Origin: Actinostola sp. cb2023
Taxonomy: Eukaryota > Cnidaria > Anthozoa > Actiniaria > Actinostolidae
Direction: 5' to 3'
Assembly (NCBI GenBank): GCA_033675265.1
Contig: JAUJYZ010000255.1
Location: 156,001-220,000 of the forward strand
Length of the DNA: 64,000 bases
Shown here: positions 13,301 to 21,600 of the stretch, piece by piece
How the letters are laid out: each line of letters opens with the position of its first letter
How positions within the stretch are numbered: position 1 is the first letter of the stretch
The notes under the pieces: generated by a model
Databases searched by the model: none
What the model saw: the letters and a program-made list of their open reading frames with translations, nothing else
Told to the model about the DNA's origin: nothing
Program-made: the position numbers and the translations under genes

Positions 13301-15271
13301 CAACTATTCTTTATTAGTTTTGCGCACTAAGATAATAGATTGTGTCCTCACTAAGACAGACACCTCACTAAGACAGACACCTCACTAAGACAGACACCTC
13401 ACTAAGACAGACACCTCACTAAGACAGACACCTCACTAAGACAGACACCTCACTAAGACAGACACCTCACTAAAGACAGACACCTCACTAAGACAGACAC
13501 CTCACTAAGACAGACACCTCACTAAGACAGACACCTCACTAAGACAGACACCTCACTAAGACAGACACCTCACTAAGACAGACACCTCACTAAGACAGAC
13601 ACCTCACTAAGACAGACACCTCACTAAGACAGACACCTCACTAAGACAGACACCTCACTAAGACAGACACCTCACTAAGACAGACACCTCACTAAGACAG
13701 ACACCTCACTAAGACAGACACCTCACTAAGACAGACACCTCACTAAGACAGACACCTCACTAAGACAGACACCTCACTAAGACAGACACCTCACTAAGAC
13801 AGACACCTTACTAAGACAGACACCTCACTAAGACAGACACCTCACTAAGACAGACACCTCACTAAGACAGACACCTCACTAAGACAGACACCTCACTAAG
13901 ACAGACACCTTACTAAGACAGACACCTCACTAAGACAGACACCTCACTAAGACAGACACCTCACTAAGACAGACACCTCACTAAGACAGACATCACTAAG
14001 ACAGACACCTCACTAAGACAGACACCTCACTAAGACAGACACCTCACTAAGACAGACACCTCACTAAGACAGACACCTCACTAAGACAGACACCTCACTA
14101 AGACAGACACCTCACTAAGAGACAGACACCTCACTGAGACAGACACCTCACTAAGAAAGACACCTTACTAAGACAGACACCTCACTAAGACAGACACCTC
14201 ACTAAGACAGACACCTCACTAAGACAGACACCTTACTAAGACAGACACCTCACTAAGAAAGACAACTCAAAAGTTTAGACTCTTCTTCAATATGTGTGTA
14301 TACTTTTTGTTTTCTACGTTTAGCTTATTTTTGTCTTTCAACAGATCTGGTGCAGTGCGTTCCGTGAAACTGCAGCAATCAGTGCAATACAGAACGGTGT
14401 TCATAGTCCCGGGAAATGGAGGTACGTAATACACAGGGAGCCCAATATAATATACGTAATGCACAGGGAGCCCAATATAATATACGTAATACACAGGGAG
14501 CCCAATATAATATACCGTACTATCCCGCGTACGTAATGCACAGGGAGCCCAATATAATATACCGTACTATCCCGCGTACGTAATGCACAGGGAGCCCAAT
14601 ATAATATACGTAATGCACAGGGAGCCCAATATAATATACCGTACTATCCTGCGCGCGGCTCTACCACAGGAGACTCCACAATTAATTTGTACTCTAGCGT
14701 CGCCCTAAAATGATTGATTGTATTGACTATATTAATATATTCATCATGTTTCCAGGGTAATAGGGTCACTCTCGGACTCCAATAATATATTCATCGTTTT
14801 ACAGGGTAATAGGGTCACTCTCTAACTCCAATGATTGATTGTATTGACTGTATATTAATATATTCATCGTTTTACAGGGTAATAGGGTCACTCTCTAACT
14901 CCAATGATTGATTGTATTGACTGTATATTAATATATTCATCGTTTTACAGGGTAATAGGGTCACTCTCTAACTCCAATGATTGATTGTATTGACTGTATA
15001 TTAATATATTCATCGTTTTACAGGGTAATAGGGTCACTCTCTAACTCCAATGATTGATTGTATTGACTGTATATTAATATATTCATCGTGTTTACAGGGT
15101 AATAGGGTCACTCTCTAACTCCAATGATTGATTGTATTGACTGTATATTAATATATTCATCATGTTTCCAGGGTAATAGGGTCACTCTCGAACTCCAATG
15201 AGTTTGCCAAAGCGTACAACTGTCCTGTTGGTTCCAGAATGAATCCGAAAACGAAGTGTAAGATCTGGTAA
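1396..15271 (+). CDS. M13-family zinc metallopeptidase (neprilysin/ECE-like), possibly damaged
   Basis: Type II membrane or secreted endopeptidase of the neprilysin/endothelin-converting-enzyme family. Exons with matching phases: 1396-1592, 1870-2127, 2402-2467, 2865-2978, 4052-4141, 5468-5601, 7767-7844, 7946-8049, 8427-8485, 8750-8801, 9168-9235, 9616-9740, 10116-10181, 11924-12020, 14345-14421, 15172-15271 (stop TAA). Diagnostic sequence includes [12 protein letters not shown] near the start, [21 protein letters not shown], the zinc motif HEISH (9205-9219) followed by GFDDNGR, the third zinc ligand in [10 protein letters not shown], and the terminal CKIW. About 560 codons are recovered against about 750 in the family. 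The shortfall is the 5' end and roughly 120 residues between 5601 and 7767, where only degraded exon copies exist. Exon 11924-12020 needs a one-base correction. All other exons keep frame, splice sites and key residues, so the gene was functional recently. The lesions border tandem arrays and may be assembly errors. The paralogue cannot be assigned. Confidence 0.9.
1628..1765. repeat. degenerate CACAA/CAGCACAAG tandem repeat
   Basis: Short units such as CACAACAGCACAAGC recur irregularly in the intron after the first confident M13 exon. No coding signal is seen. Confidence 0.6.
2485..2850. repeat. tandem repeat of about 97-107 bp, four copies
   Basis: Each copy runs from TGAATGGTAACCAAGCCTTC through GCGAGGTTACTATGCGCGC to ACTGACGTAGCCGCCAT. 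The last copy lacks its centre. It lies in the M13 intron before the exon at 2865. Confidence 0.8.
3225..3950. repeat. 11-bp minisatellite, about 65 units
   Basis: The unit CAGTGCCGTGA is repeated almost without error, with occasional 5-6 bp unit losses (CCGTGCCGTGA). The minus strand is open in several frames because the unit has no stop codon; these readings ([11 protein letters not shown] repeats) are not genes. The array sits in the M13 intron between 2978 and 4052. Confidence 0.95.
4196..4436. mobile_element. MITE, CCACAGG family, complete
   Basis: Terminal inverted repeats: ACCACAGGCAGCCCAACCAT at the left and ATGGGTTGGGCTGCCTGTGG at the right, about 240 bp apart. Internal GTTTCCTGTGGTAGAGCG repeats the terminal core. 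There is no coding capacity. It lies in the M13 intron after exon 4052-4141. Confidence 0.7.
4436..4525. repeat. foldback repeat, CATAAGCGCAAG family
   Basis: CAATCATAAGCACAACG and GCGCTTATGATTGCGTCGC face each other across about 40 bp. The same inverted words (CATAAGCACAAG / CTTGTGCTTATG) recur at 10,015-10,105 and throughout 62.1-63.5 kb. Confidence 0.5.
4585..4760. other. cluster of TGACG / CRE-like words
   Basis: About eight TGACG words occur in 170 bp, two of them full palindromic TGACGTCA (both within ATTATGACGTCAC). It may be a decayed tandem repeat or a chance cluster of ATF/CREB-type sites inside an M13 intron. No other regulatory evidence. Confidence 0.35.
4960..5400. mobile_element. 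foldback element of about 440 bp
   Basis: Inverted arms: ACGAGCAGGGGACTGGGAC near 5011 pairs with GTCCCAGTCCCCTGCTCGT near 5346, and CATTAGCCATTA pairs with TAATGGCTAATTG just outside. A 70-codon open stretch inside (5110-5322) has no recognisable homology and is probably incidental. Confidence 0.6.
5656..5950. mobile_element. MITE with amplified right end
   Basis: The left end GGTTCTACCACAGGCAACCC pairs with GGGTTCCCTGTGGTAGAACC ending at 5860. The right end is followed by three more tandem copies of a 30-bp unit (TAATTTTCTT plus the terminal repeat). The arms also share CTTATATGG / CCATATAAG. It lies directly upstream of the first degraded M13 exon copy. Confidence 0.7.
5982..6356 (+). pseudogene. 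degraded M13 exon, tandem copy 1 (best preserved)
   Basis: An acceptor (ATATCTAG, ending 5989) joins in phase to the exon ending at 5601 and reads [17 protein letters not shown], as expected for the M13 RxxANYxxxR region, then hits TGA at 6039. The frame then slips and continues from 6044 as [18 protein letters not shown] and further, with [10 protein letters not shown] before TAG at 6179. Downstream [11 protein letters not shown] and a CAT-rich tract follow. It represents the exon(s) needed between 5601 and 7767 but is not translatable as it stands. Real pseudo-exon or consensus error cannot be told apart here. Confidence 0.7.
6357..6838 (+). pseudogene. degraded M13 exon, tandem copy 2
   Basis: This repeats copy 1 from CATATCTAGA through ATGCTCTACTCGCC (6419), TTGTTCGATAAGTATCGGGA, GTGTACAGGGTG, GAGAGCAAAACTTCGATAAG and CTTGTGAAGAATTCTGTGAT. 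CAT-type words (CATCATTATCACACC, CTCACCATCTTCATCAG) replace or interrupt the exon sequence. It keeps pieces lost in copy 1, such as GESKTSIR, so the two copies have decayed independently. No continuous frame. Confidence 0.65.
6839..7200 (+). pseudogene. degraded M13 exon, tandem copy 3 (remnant)
   Basis: Only scattered words of copy 2 survive in the same order: ACATCATTATCACACC, ATTCGAT, CTCACCATCTTCATCA and GAACAACAACAACC. They are interrupted by ATTACCAAAT units of the array that follows, and by CAT tracts. Confidence 0.5.
7200..7755. repeat. 20-bp minisatellite next to an M13 exon
   Basis: The unit GATTACCAAATATGGAATTC repeats with 1-2 bp slips up to 12 bp before the acceptor of exon 7767-7844. 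Units become more regular from left to right. Confidence 0.9.
8120..8405. repeat. (CCTT/CTTT)n polypyrimidine microsatellite
   Basis: Imperfect CTTCC and CTTTC tracts fill most of the M13 intron before exon 8427-8485. Open frames across it are low-complexity artefacts. Confidence 0.9.
8615..8730 (+). repeat. SINE-like dispersed repeat, copy 2
   Basis: GATTGTAAGCTGCTTGGCGG, then TTGTAAAGCACATTGAGACA, then an AATTT-rich tail. It matches the copy at 189-350 and lies just upstream of the acceptor at 8749. Confidence 0.5.
9250..9570. repeat. (GAAT/GAAC)n tetranucleotide array
   Basis: GAAT and GAAC units alternate for about 300 bp, starting 15 bp after the donor of the exon carrying HEISH. Minus-strand readings (FIHSFVRSF repeats) are not genes. 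Confidence 0.95.
9763..9885. repeat. dispersed repeat with GAACCCCTC / GCGAGGT ends
   Basis: AGTAGAACCCCTCCATCTCG at the left and GATAGCGAGGTCCTACTGTG at the right form imperfect inverted ends. Similar short elements occur at 18,335-18,445 and 55,570-55,745. Confidence 0.45.
10015..10105. repeat. foldback repeat, CATAAGCGCAAG family
   Basis: CTGACGCAAGCATAAGCACA faces CTTGTGCTTATGCTCGCGTC about 40 bp away. It ends just before the acceptor of the ENIAD exon (10116). Confidence 0.55.
10205..11810. repeat. 17-bp minisatellite, CCCCTCTA type
   Basis: About 1.6 kb of units near AGACAGACACCCCTCTA, mixed with AAGCCAGACACCTCT, GATAGACACC and GATACCCCTC variants in a higher-order pattern. It fills the M13 intron between exons 10116-10181 and 11924-12020. 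Confidence 0.95.
11924..12020 (+). CDS. M13 exon with one-base frame slip
   Basis: The acceptor TTGTTCAG and donor GTATGT are canonical. The exon begins [13 protein letters not shown] in the phase set by the previous exon, then needs a +1 shift near 11,950-11,966 to continue [18 protein letters not shown], which joins in phase to IWCSAF of the next exon. Its length of 97 bp should be 96 or 99. Both halves match the family region ending LNFAQ-xW. The slip is either a recent mutation or an assembly indel beside the 17-bp arrays. Confidence 0.75.
12060..14265. repeat. 17-bp minisatellite, CCTCACTA type
   Basis: About 2.2 kb of unit AGACAGACACCTCACTA, highly uniform between about 13,350 and 14,250. 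It is related to the CCCCTCTA array on the other side of exon 11924-12020 but dominated by a different variant. Confidence 0.95.
13184..13345 (+). pseudogene. copy of the 11.9-kb exon partly replaced by repeat units
   Basis: ACTATATTTTGAACATTCA (also at about 11,855) and AACTATTCTTTATTAGTTTT (exon 11924-12020) recur in order inside the array. The exon word GAGCCACGATCAAC has become GAGCCAGACAAC, and the donor GCGCAGGTATG has become GCGCACTAAGA. The changes match the 17-bp unit, as if units overwrote the copy. Confidence 0.7.
14422..14690. repeat. tandem repeat containing a MITE end, about 28-60 bp units
   Basis: Units GTAATGCACAGGGAGCCCAA + TATAATATAC repeat about seven times, some with a TACCGTACTATCCCGCG insert. 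CACAGGGAGCCC is the terminal core of the CCACAGG elements, and a fragment with CTACCACAGG follows at about 14,660. It starts right at the donor of exon 14345-14421. Confidence 0.75.
14745..15168 (+). repeat. 73-bp tandem repeat carrying decoy terminal-exon acceptors
   Basis: Six copies of an acceptor plus the first codons of the terminal M13 exon (CAGGGTAATAGGGTCACTCT) occur at about 14,753, 14,802, 14,875, 14,948, 15,021 and 15,095, ahead of the real one at 15,169. In the complete 73-74 bp units the reading is [11 protein letters not shown] then stop, so use of a decoy would truncate the protein and lose the CKIW end. Confidence 0.85.
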
Positions 15272-15790
15272 AGATTGGTTGAATATACTGTGGTCATGAC
15301 ACATATAGTCGTGTGTACTCTGTATTGAACTATTTGCATATATCGAAAGACGTTCTTGATTAGAATTCTACTACTACTAGTGTATTCATATTGTAAGACA
15401 GTACATGTATGTACAATAGAGGACATTCAACGGCCATCTTAGGGGTCAATAGAATATTTCTACTTATAGAATTGATTATTGTTCTTGCGCACAATATGAC
15501 CGCTGCAAGTACCCTCTATATAGAGTCACAACGCGGTCAAACGTCTGCGCATGCGCGAGCTTTTTTTGATAAATGAAAAAGTAAAAAGGTAAACTCGTAG
15601 TTTATAGAAAATAAGATAATCGTTAACCCGTAGAATTTTAGAGCTTAACTTTGAAGTAATTTGTTTAACTTTCGGTGTTTTCAGACATTTGACCACGGTG
15701 TGCTATAGAGTAGGCTGTGTCAAACCCGTTCCCAGTTCATTCCCGAGCATTTCTTAAGAGTAGAGCCTAGGGACGACTGAACTGCATGCT
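15272..15790. other. 3' flank of the M13 gene
   Basis: No coding signal. A TGCGCATGCGC palindrome (NRF1-like word) lies at about 15,546. I see no clear AATAAA close to the stop codon. Confidence 0.4.
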
Positions 15791-15794
15791 TATT

Positions 15795-16110
15795 TTGATA
15801 GGCTGTAGTATCTATTTCAAAAAAGGTTGGTGCCAGTTTTGTTGCATCTTGCATCTTGCATGGTGCATACCAAGCCCGAAATGTATTGTGGATCATATGT
15901 AAACAATGTCTGCATGCAAATACAGAAGAAACTATGCCGGCTCCATATTGCGAAGATAAAGTTTGGGAAAATTCCCAGAGTCCATATTGTTGTGACCTTT
16001 CGCTGACTCCATTCACATCGCCCATAGTGCATTTCGGGCTTGGTATGCAACATGCAAGATGTAACAAAACCTTCATCAACCTTTTTTGAAATAGCTGTAT
16101 CACATTCTCT
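15795..16110. mobile_element. foldback element with arms of about 80 bp
   Basis: ATTTCAAAAAAGGTTG and CATACCAAGCCCGAAATG on the left pair with CATTTCGGGCTTGGTATG and CAACCTTTTTTGAAAT on the right, with GCATCTTGCAT / ATGCAAGATG between. About 310 bp in total, with no coding. Overlapping open frames on both strands result from the symmetry. Confidence 0.75.
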
Positions 16111-16309
16111 TACATAAATCATAGCTGGTTCTAAACGGAGGGGGAGGACGAAGAGATGGGCTATATTCCCCACAACCTCCCCCAAAGGCCTAGGCTATAT
16201 AAATAGGTATTGATTGATTCATATTTGGATGTGATTACCGATGGACATATATTCATGAATACTCATGTATTTGCCTTTACCGTGATACAAAGAGAAGCCT
16301 GGGTACGAA

Positions 16310-16545
16310 TTGCGACTGCAAAGCATCTATTGCTGGTTTGCAATCAATCCCGGGAGATTTAAAGTACATATATGCAGCCATACGCAGCAGTGGTACAAGC
16401 AATAAGAAACAAACAAGAGAAGCTAATGAGGAATGCTTTGTTTCGGGCACCAACATGGCCGCCATGACGTCACGTGCAAACCAGCAATGGATTGTTGAAC
16501 GTTGGTGCAGCAATTTATCCCGAGATGCTTTGCGGTCATGATTTG
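16310..16545. mobile_element. foldback element
   Basis: GACTGCAAAGCATCT and ATTGCTGGTTTGCA on the left are mirrored by TGCAAACCAGCAAT and GAGATGCTTTGCGGTC on the right. The interior includes CATGGCCGCCATGACGTCAC. Confidence 0.55.
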
Positions 16546-16559
16546 AATCTATAAACCGC

Positions 16560-17720
16560 TTTACTAGGTCTGTAGTAACGCAGGCTCACACGCGCGATTT
16601 TTATACAATTTTTGTCGGGATTTCCTCTACAAAGCTCGACGGGAAGTACATTAGCTTTCTTTACATTTCTGCGTTTCATTAGTCTAATTTTTTTTAGAAT
16701 TTACAATCGAACTAGTGGTTGTATAATGGGGTATCATGCCTCAAATACTCAAATGTACGGAGACTGGTTTCTCCTTTTTGATATATAAATTACCATGAAT
16801 AGGGGCTTGGCCAGTCATTGCAAGATCTATGCTGAGTTTGTTCAAAAGTATACAGCGATTTTAAAACGTTTGTCAATCGATGATCGAAGTGCATCATGGG
16901 AATCATGGCGCTCAAATGTAAAATCTGCGAACTTCGCTGCATATAGCATGCATATAGCTTTTTTTGTGTGCATGCATACACTTTCTGCATGGACGCCTTT
17001 CGATGTTCACTAGCCAAGCCTTAGCCTTTGCTTTAGTATTCAGAGTGTGTTTAGACGGCAAAACAGCTCCTACTTTTTCGCGAAACACCGTCGAGAAGAG
17101 TTGAAGTTCCATCGAGTCGTTGACCGCCCGCGAGAGAATGAGACAGAAGTATGGGCTGTTTTGCAGTGTGTTTCACGCTTCATGATGTTGTGAACGTTGT
17201 ACTGAATGTGGACGACCGGTTCATGAATAAATGTTTGTTTTACACAAACGACTTGTGCGTTTTTGTTTAATTTGTTCACAAGAAAATGTTTGATAATAAC
17301 ATACAATATCGAGGGTGAAGTGATAGTGTATGCGTCGGGAGAAGTGGAATCAACTAACAAACAGATCATGCAGGAGATTCGACCGCCATCAGTTGTTCGG
17401 CAGAAAAGGGGAAAAACTCCAGACTCGTCGTGACCGTACAGCGCGCAAAGGCGCTTGGGAAGGATCGCGCAAAGGTGCCACTGCACACCGCGCGCCCACA
17501 TCGCGAGTAAGAGAAGGGACTGGGTACGAGTCTTGTAAAACTCTGTCAACTCTATCCTGGACTCTCACCAACACTTAGTGCTCGACTTTGCAAGATGGAA
17601 CTGAGTCGTTTAATATAGAAACAGATGGTGGATATCATTTACATACATCCTTTACGCACATCAACCTCGTAGACACTTTAGAACGAACATTTCTGAAAAC
17701 GTTATAATGTGCAAGCGTGA
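16560..17720. other. spacer with no supported gene
   Basis: Several short open frames on both strands (60-160 codons) overlap each other and show no family similarity, splice context or codon pattern. A GCATGCATA-rich palindromic stretch lies at about 16,935-16,980. I see no RNA gene. Confidence 0.4.
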
Positions 17721-17731
17721 AGCTACAATCC

Positions 17732-17836
17732 TGGGCCCGGTTGTTCGAAAGGCGATTAGCGCTAATCCATGCAGGATTAAACCTTTAGACAACTATTGAC
17801 ACTAATCCACTAATCGCCTTTCGAACAACTGGACCC
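17732..17836. mobile_element. palindromic element, GGCCCGGTTGTTCGAAAGG ends
   Basis: GGCCCGGTTGTTCGAAAGGC at the left and GCCTTTCGAACAACTGGACC at the right are terminal inverted repeats. Inner GCGATTAG / CTAATCGC extend them. A second member lies at 28,800-28,995. Confidence 0.75.
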
Positions 17837-17914
17837 TGGAATAATTACATTGGGACACCTGTAAGTCACGTGACTTCAAACTTCGCGCGCAGTACTGTCA
17901 CGTGACTTCAGCGC

Positions 17915-18110
17915 GCGCGCCGTCCCCTCACCCTCCCCTCCACTCCCCTCCCCTCCCCCACCGATCAATGTTGATACCGAAAATTAGTTCAAAGCTCAGA
18001 TCAGGTTTTTCCTGTGGGTCAACATTGATCGGTGGGGGGTGGGGGAGGGCTGCAAGGGGGGTGGGGGAGGGCTGCAAGGGGAGTGGGGGAGGCGGAGAGA
18101 GGAGTATTTC
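17915..18110. repeat. C-rich/G-rich inverted repeat with quadruplex potential
   Basis: The left arm CCCCTCCCCCACCGATCAAT pairs with ATTGATCGGTGGGGGGTGGG across about 60 bp. The right side continues with three GTGGGGGAGG blocks separated by GCTGCAAGGGG. Runs of four or more G on the plus strand could form quadruplexes. It lies about 0.6 kb upstream of the CDKAL1 ATG. Confidence 0.6.
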
Positions 18111-18334
18111 TACCGCAAACGGAAAGAAACCAAGAATGGGCTTCGGTGTCCCAATGAACTATTCCCTGATTGTAGTTACCTGAACGCGTAAAGGTTTGCT
18201 AAGGACTGTGGTTTTCAGCCGCCAGTGACAGCAGAGTGCGCCACGGACTAGACAAAATGTTTCGCCTTCGAAGGCTGTCCATTCAGAGAGATGTGTTAAG
18301 CTGATTCAGTAGTTGTATACAACAACAACAACAA

Positions 18335-18445
18335 TATACACTTGGACCTCCGGTTGCGACCACTCTCGTAAGCGACCACCTCTCGAATGCGACCACAAAG
18401 CTTGACATTTTAGGGTGGTCGCTAACGGGAGGTTCGACTGTATTG
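18335..18445. repeat. dispersed repeat with GACCACC words
   Basis: TTGGACCTCCGGTTGCGACC and GGTGGTCGCTAACGGGAGGT form imperfect inverted ends. Related to 9,763-9,885 and 55,570-55,745. Confidence 0.45.
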
Positions 18446-18481
18446 GCGTCTTTGTACAATTCCCAGCAAGCATTGCGCAAC

Positions 18482-18529
18482 ATGGTGAAAATCAAAATGG
18501 CGGACGAGAACGTGTTACTAGTATTTTAG
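18482..18529 (+). promoter_or_regulatory. possible CDKAL1 promoter/5' UTR with YY1-like word and uORF
   Basis: AAAATGGCGG (18494-18503) matches the YY1 motif often found at animal transcription starts. If transcription starts further upstream, the ATG at 18482 opens a 15-codon uORF (MVKIKMADENVLLVF, stop at 18527) that ends before the main ATG at 18692. This is inference from motif and position only. Confidence 0.35.
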
Positions 18530-18691
18530 TTATTTTAGGCGATTTTTAGCATGTTTTACGATTAAGAACTCAAAGTTTTGCTGTTATATTAGTTTTTTAT
18601 TGATTTGACTTGAGAATTTCGTAATCTTTGAAGAGAAAAGGAACATTTAGCACCAAAAACCAAATATTTCATCACTCGTTCAGAGACAAAT

Positions 18692-21600
18692 ATGCCAGCT
18701 TGTGATCACAGCGTCGAGGATATTGAAGACTTCGTTAAACCAGGAGATCTAACTCCAAGCGATAGAATAACACCGCGAAAGAGTGTCTTTCCTAAAGTCA
18801 ACAAGAAGATAAGAAATGGTCATGGTACGATAGAGAAACCAGTTGGTGATAGTGTAATACCTGGTACGCAGACTATATATGTACGTACTTGGGGCTGTTC
18901 ACATAATAATAGTGATAGTGAGTACATGGCTGGACAGTTAGCGGCGTATGGATATAAAATAACAGGTAATTCAACTTGAACTGAAATTACACTAGAACCA
19001 GGGCTTTGAAATGATGGGGTCCAAAGCCACTGACCATAAATCACCACTCATTATTATCACTATCATCACCATTACTATCACCACCACTATCTTCGATACC
19101 CTGGTTCCAGAGGCTTTGTCAAACTCTATAATACGATGTTTGTATGCCACAGCGAGACGAGAAACAACAAAGCCTCTGGTCGTAGCCGTTACGAATCTCA
19201 CTTCATGTAGACACCTAATGAATGACAGCCTTCAAACATGTCAAATGCAATCGACCAAATTCGCTGATTGGTCGATTGTATCTGACATGTTTGAAGGCTG
19301 TCATTCATTAGGTGTCTGCATGAAAGTGAGATTCGTAACGGCTACGACCAGAGGCTTTGTTGTTTCTCGTCTCGCAGCTCACAGGATGCTGCTTCGCGGT
19401 GTACAAACATCATATTATAGAGTTTGACAAAGCCTCTGGAACCAGGGTACATGTATATCATCGCCATCACGATCATCATATGACCATCATCATCAATATC
19501 ATCACCATTACTATCACCATCATAGTCATTTTCATATGAGTGGGAAACCTATGGCACAGAGTTATGGTTACAGTACGGAATCGAAGACGTTATTCAACCA
19601 ATAACATTGTGCAAAATCATTGCTCAACCAATCAGAATGCTTGGACACGGCACGGTTACTGCATGGCACATCAATGTACGGCTCAAACTGTACCATAACT
19701 TCCCAGTTATACGTAAATGACTCTGACCATCATCATCAACATTAGTATCTCCACCACCATCATCATCATCACCAACATTATCTCCATCATCATTATCATC
19801 ATCACCATCATTATCGCCAGCACCATCATTGTAACTTTTGAAATGTTGCCCAATAAATCTGTTAAAAAAATCACTATCATCATTATTAGTATCTCCACCA
19901 TCATCATCAATATCATCAATATTATCATCACCATCATCATCAATATCATTATCATCATCAAATGTTGTCATCATCACCAAAGAAATGTTCTTTATTTTCA
20001 AGATGATCAAGATGCTGCTGATTTATGGCTTCTCAACAGTTGTACTGTTAAAAACCCAGCAGAGGATGGTTTTAGGAATGCCATAAAGAAAGCAAAACAT
20101 GACAACAAATACCTAGTTGTAGCTGGTTGTGTTTCTCAAGGACAACCACGTCATGACACAATCCAGGGAGTCAGTGTTGTAGGGGTGAGGTTTACTCAAG
20201 TAATCCATGTACTGTGTGGACATACATGTATATAGCTAATTACTCGGGCCCAGGCCGCAGGCCGCCCGAGTTAGAAAATGCGGATTTCGGTAGTAGTAGT
20301 AGTAGTAGTAGTAGTAGTTTTGTTCGGCTTCAAAATGACGAGTATGCGACGTATTTAATCGTATCCGGAGTTTCAAGATTACTCCGCAGATTTGAAAAGA
20401 TAAAGGAGACACAGGACTCAAGTAGATTATGAATCTTAGTTTTGAAAGCAGCTGTAGATCTTCAAGCTATTAAAAGGTCAGGATTCTAGTTCATCGTTCA
20501 ATGACTAGAAGTGGTAAAAGGACTAGAAGCTCGCTTAAAATATATATATTTTTAAACAAACGCGAGACCGTTATCGGAACCATCTGACCTATGCAACCTC
20601 AAGACGTATCATGTTCGTACTCACCGGACTAATAGTCTCCCTCGTCACTCAACTGTCACTGATTGTCATGACGTCAGAGAAATTATATTGTATTGAAGAA
20701 GATGTCCTTGTTTTAATTCGACGTTCGAACCGTAACTCGAACCCGAACTCGATTCCAAACTTGACGTTTCGGGATCTGAAGCTAGAGAGGGGGCCTTTAC
20801 ACAAACTCATCAAAATCAAATCAATTGAACTCAAAGTCAAAAGGTAATCAAATGAACTCAAAGTCAAAGGCAAATCAAATGAACTCGACACATACATGTA
20901 TATACATAGTCTCCCTCGTCACGCAACTGTCAGTCATTGTCAGGTCTCTCCTCGCGCAGCTGACATTGTCCTTGTTCTTCAACCAACTGGCATTCATTTT
21001 CAAGTACTTCCTCGAACAACTGACATTTTCCTTTTCACAATGCCCGAGTGAACGCTCATTGAGCGTCTTGTTGCATAATCGTTGTCGGGTTGAAAATCAT
21101 GAAAGCTATGACCAAAAGGAATACTGGGAAATTAAAACTCTCAAATAACACCGTCAAATGATCGACTTTTTTATCCAGACTTGTAGGATCTTAGTTAAAT
21201 AGCTCATATACCTTCAAAACTACGAGAACATTGAATGTATCTGCCTGTAATGCAGGTCATGAAATGATTTCCCATCCATGCTTGCGGTCTCAGCTTCTAT
21301 GATTTATGATTTTCAACCCGACAACGATTATGCAATTAGCTATACATGTATACAAGAACCCTGCAAACAGTTAATGTATTTATAAATATGTATGATCGTT
21401 AAACTTTTTTAGGTCCAGCAAATTGACAGAGTTGTAGAGGTTGTTGAAGAAACGTTAAAAGGTAGATGATAAATGCTATTATTGTTCATTCAAAATATAT
21501 ACTCATTTCTGATTGGCTGAGGATGCCTCCAGGGTCAATTCTCCATGACCAGACATCATCATCCTACAATTATTATTATTTTTGGCTGTACTCTGACTAA

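Noticed and set aside
16790..17578. Cluster of 60-160 codon frames on both strands
   Set aside because: Mutually overlapping, no domain signature, no splice evidence.
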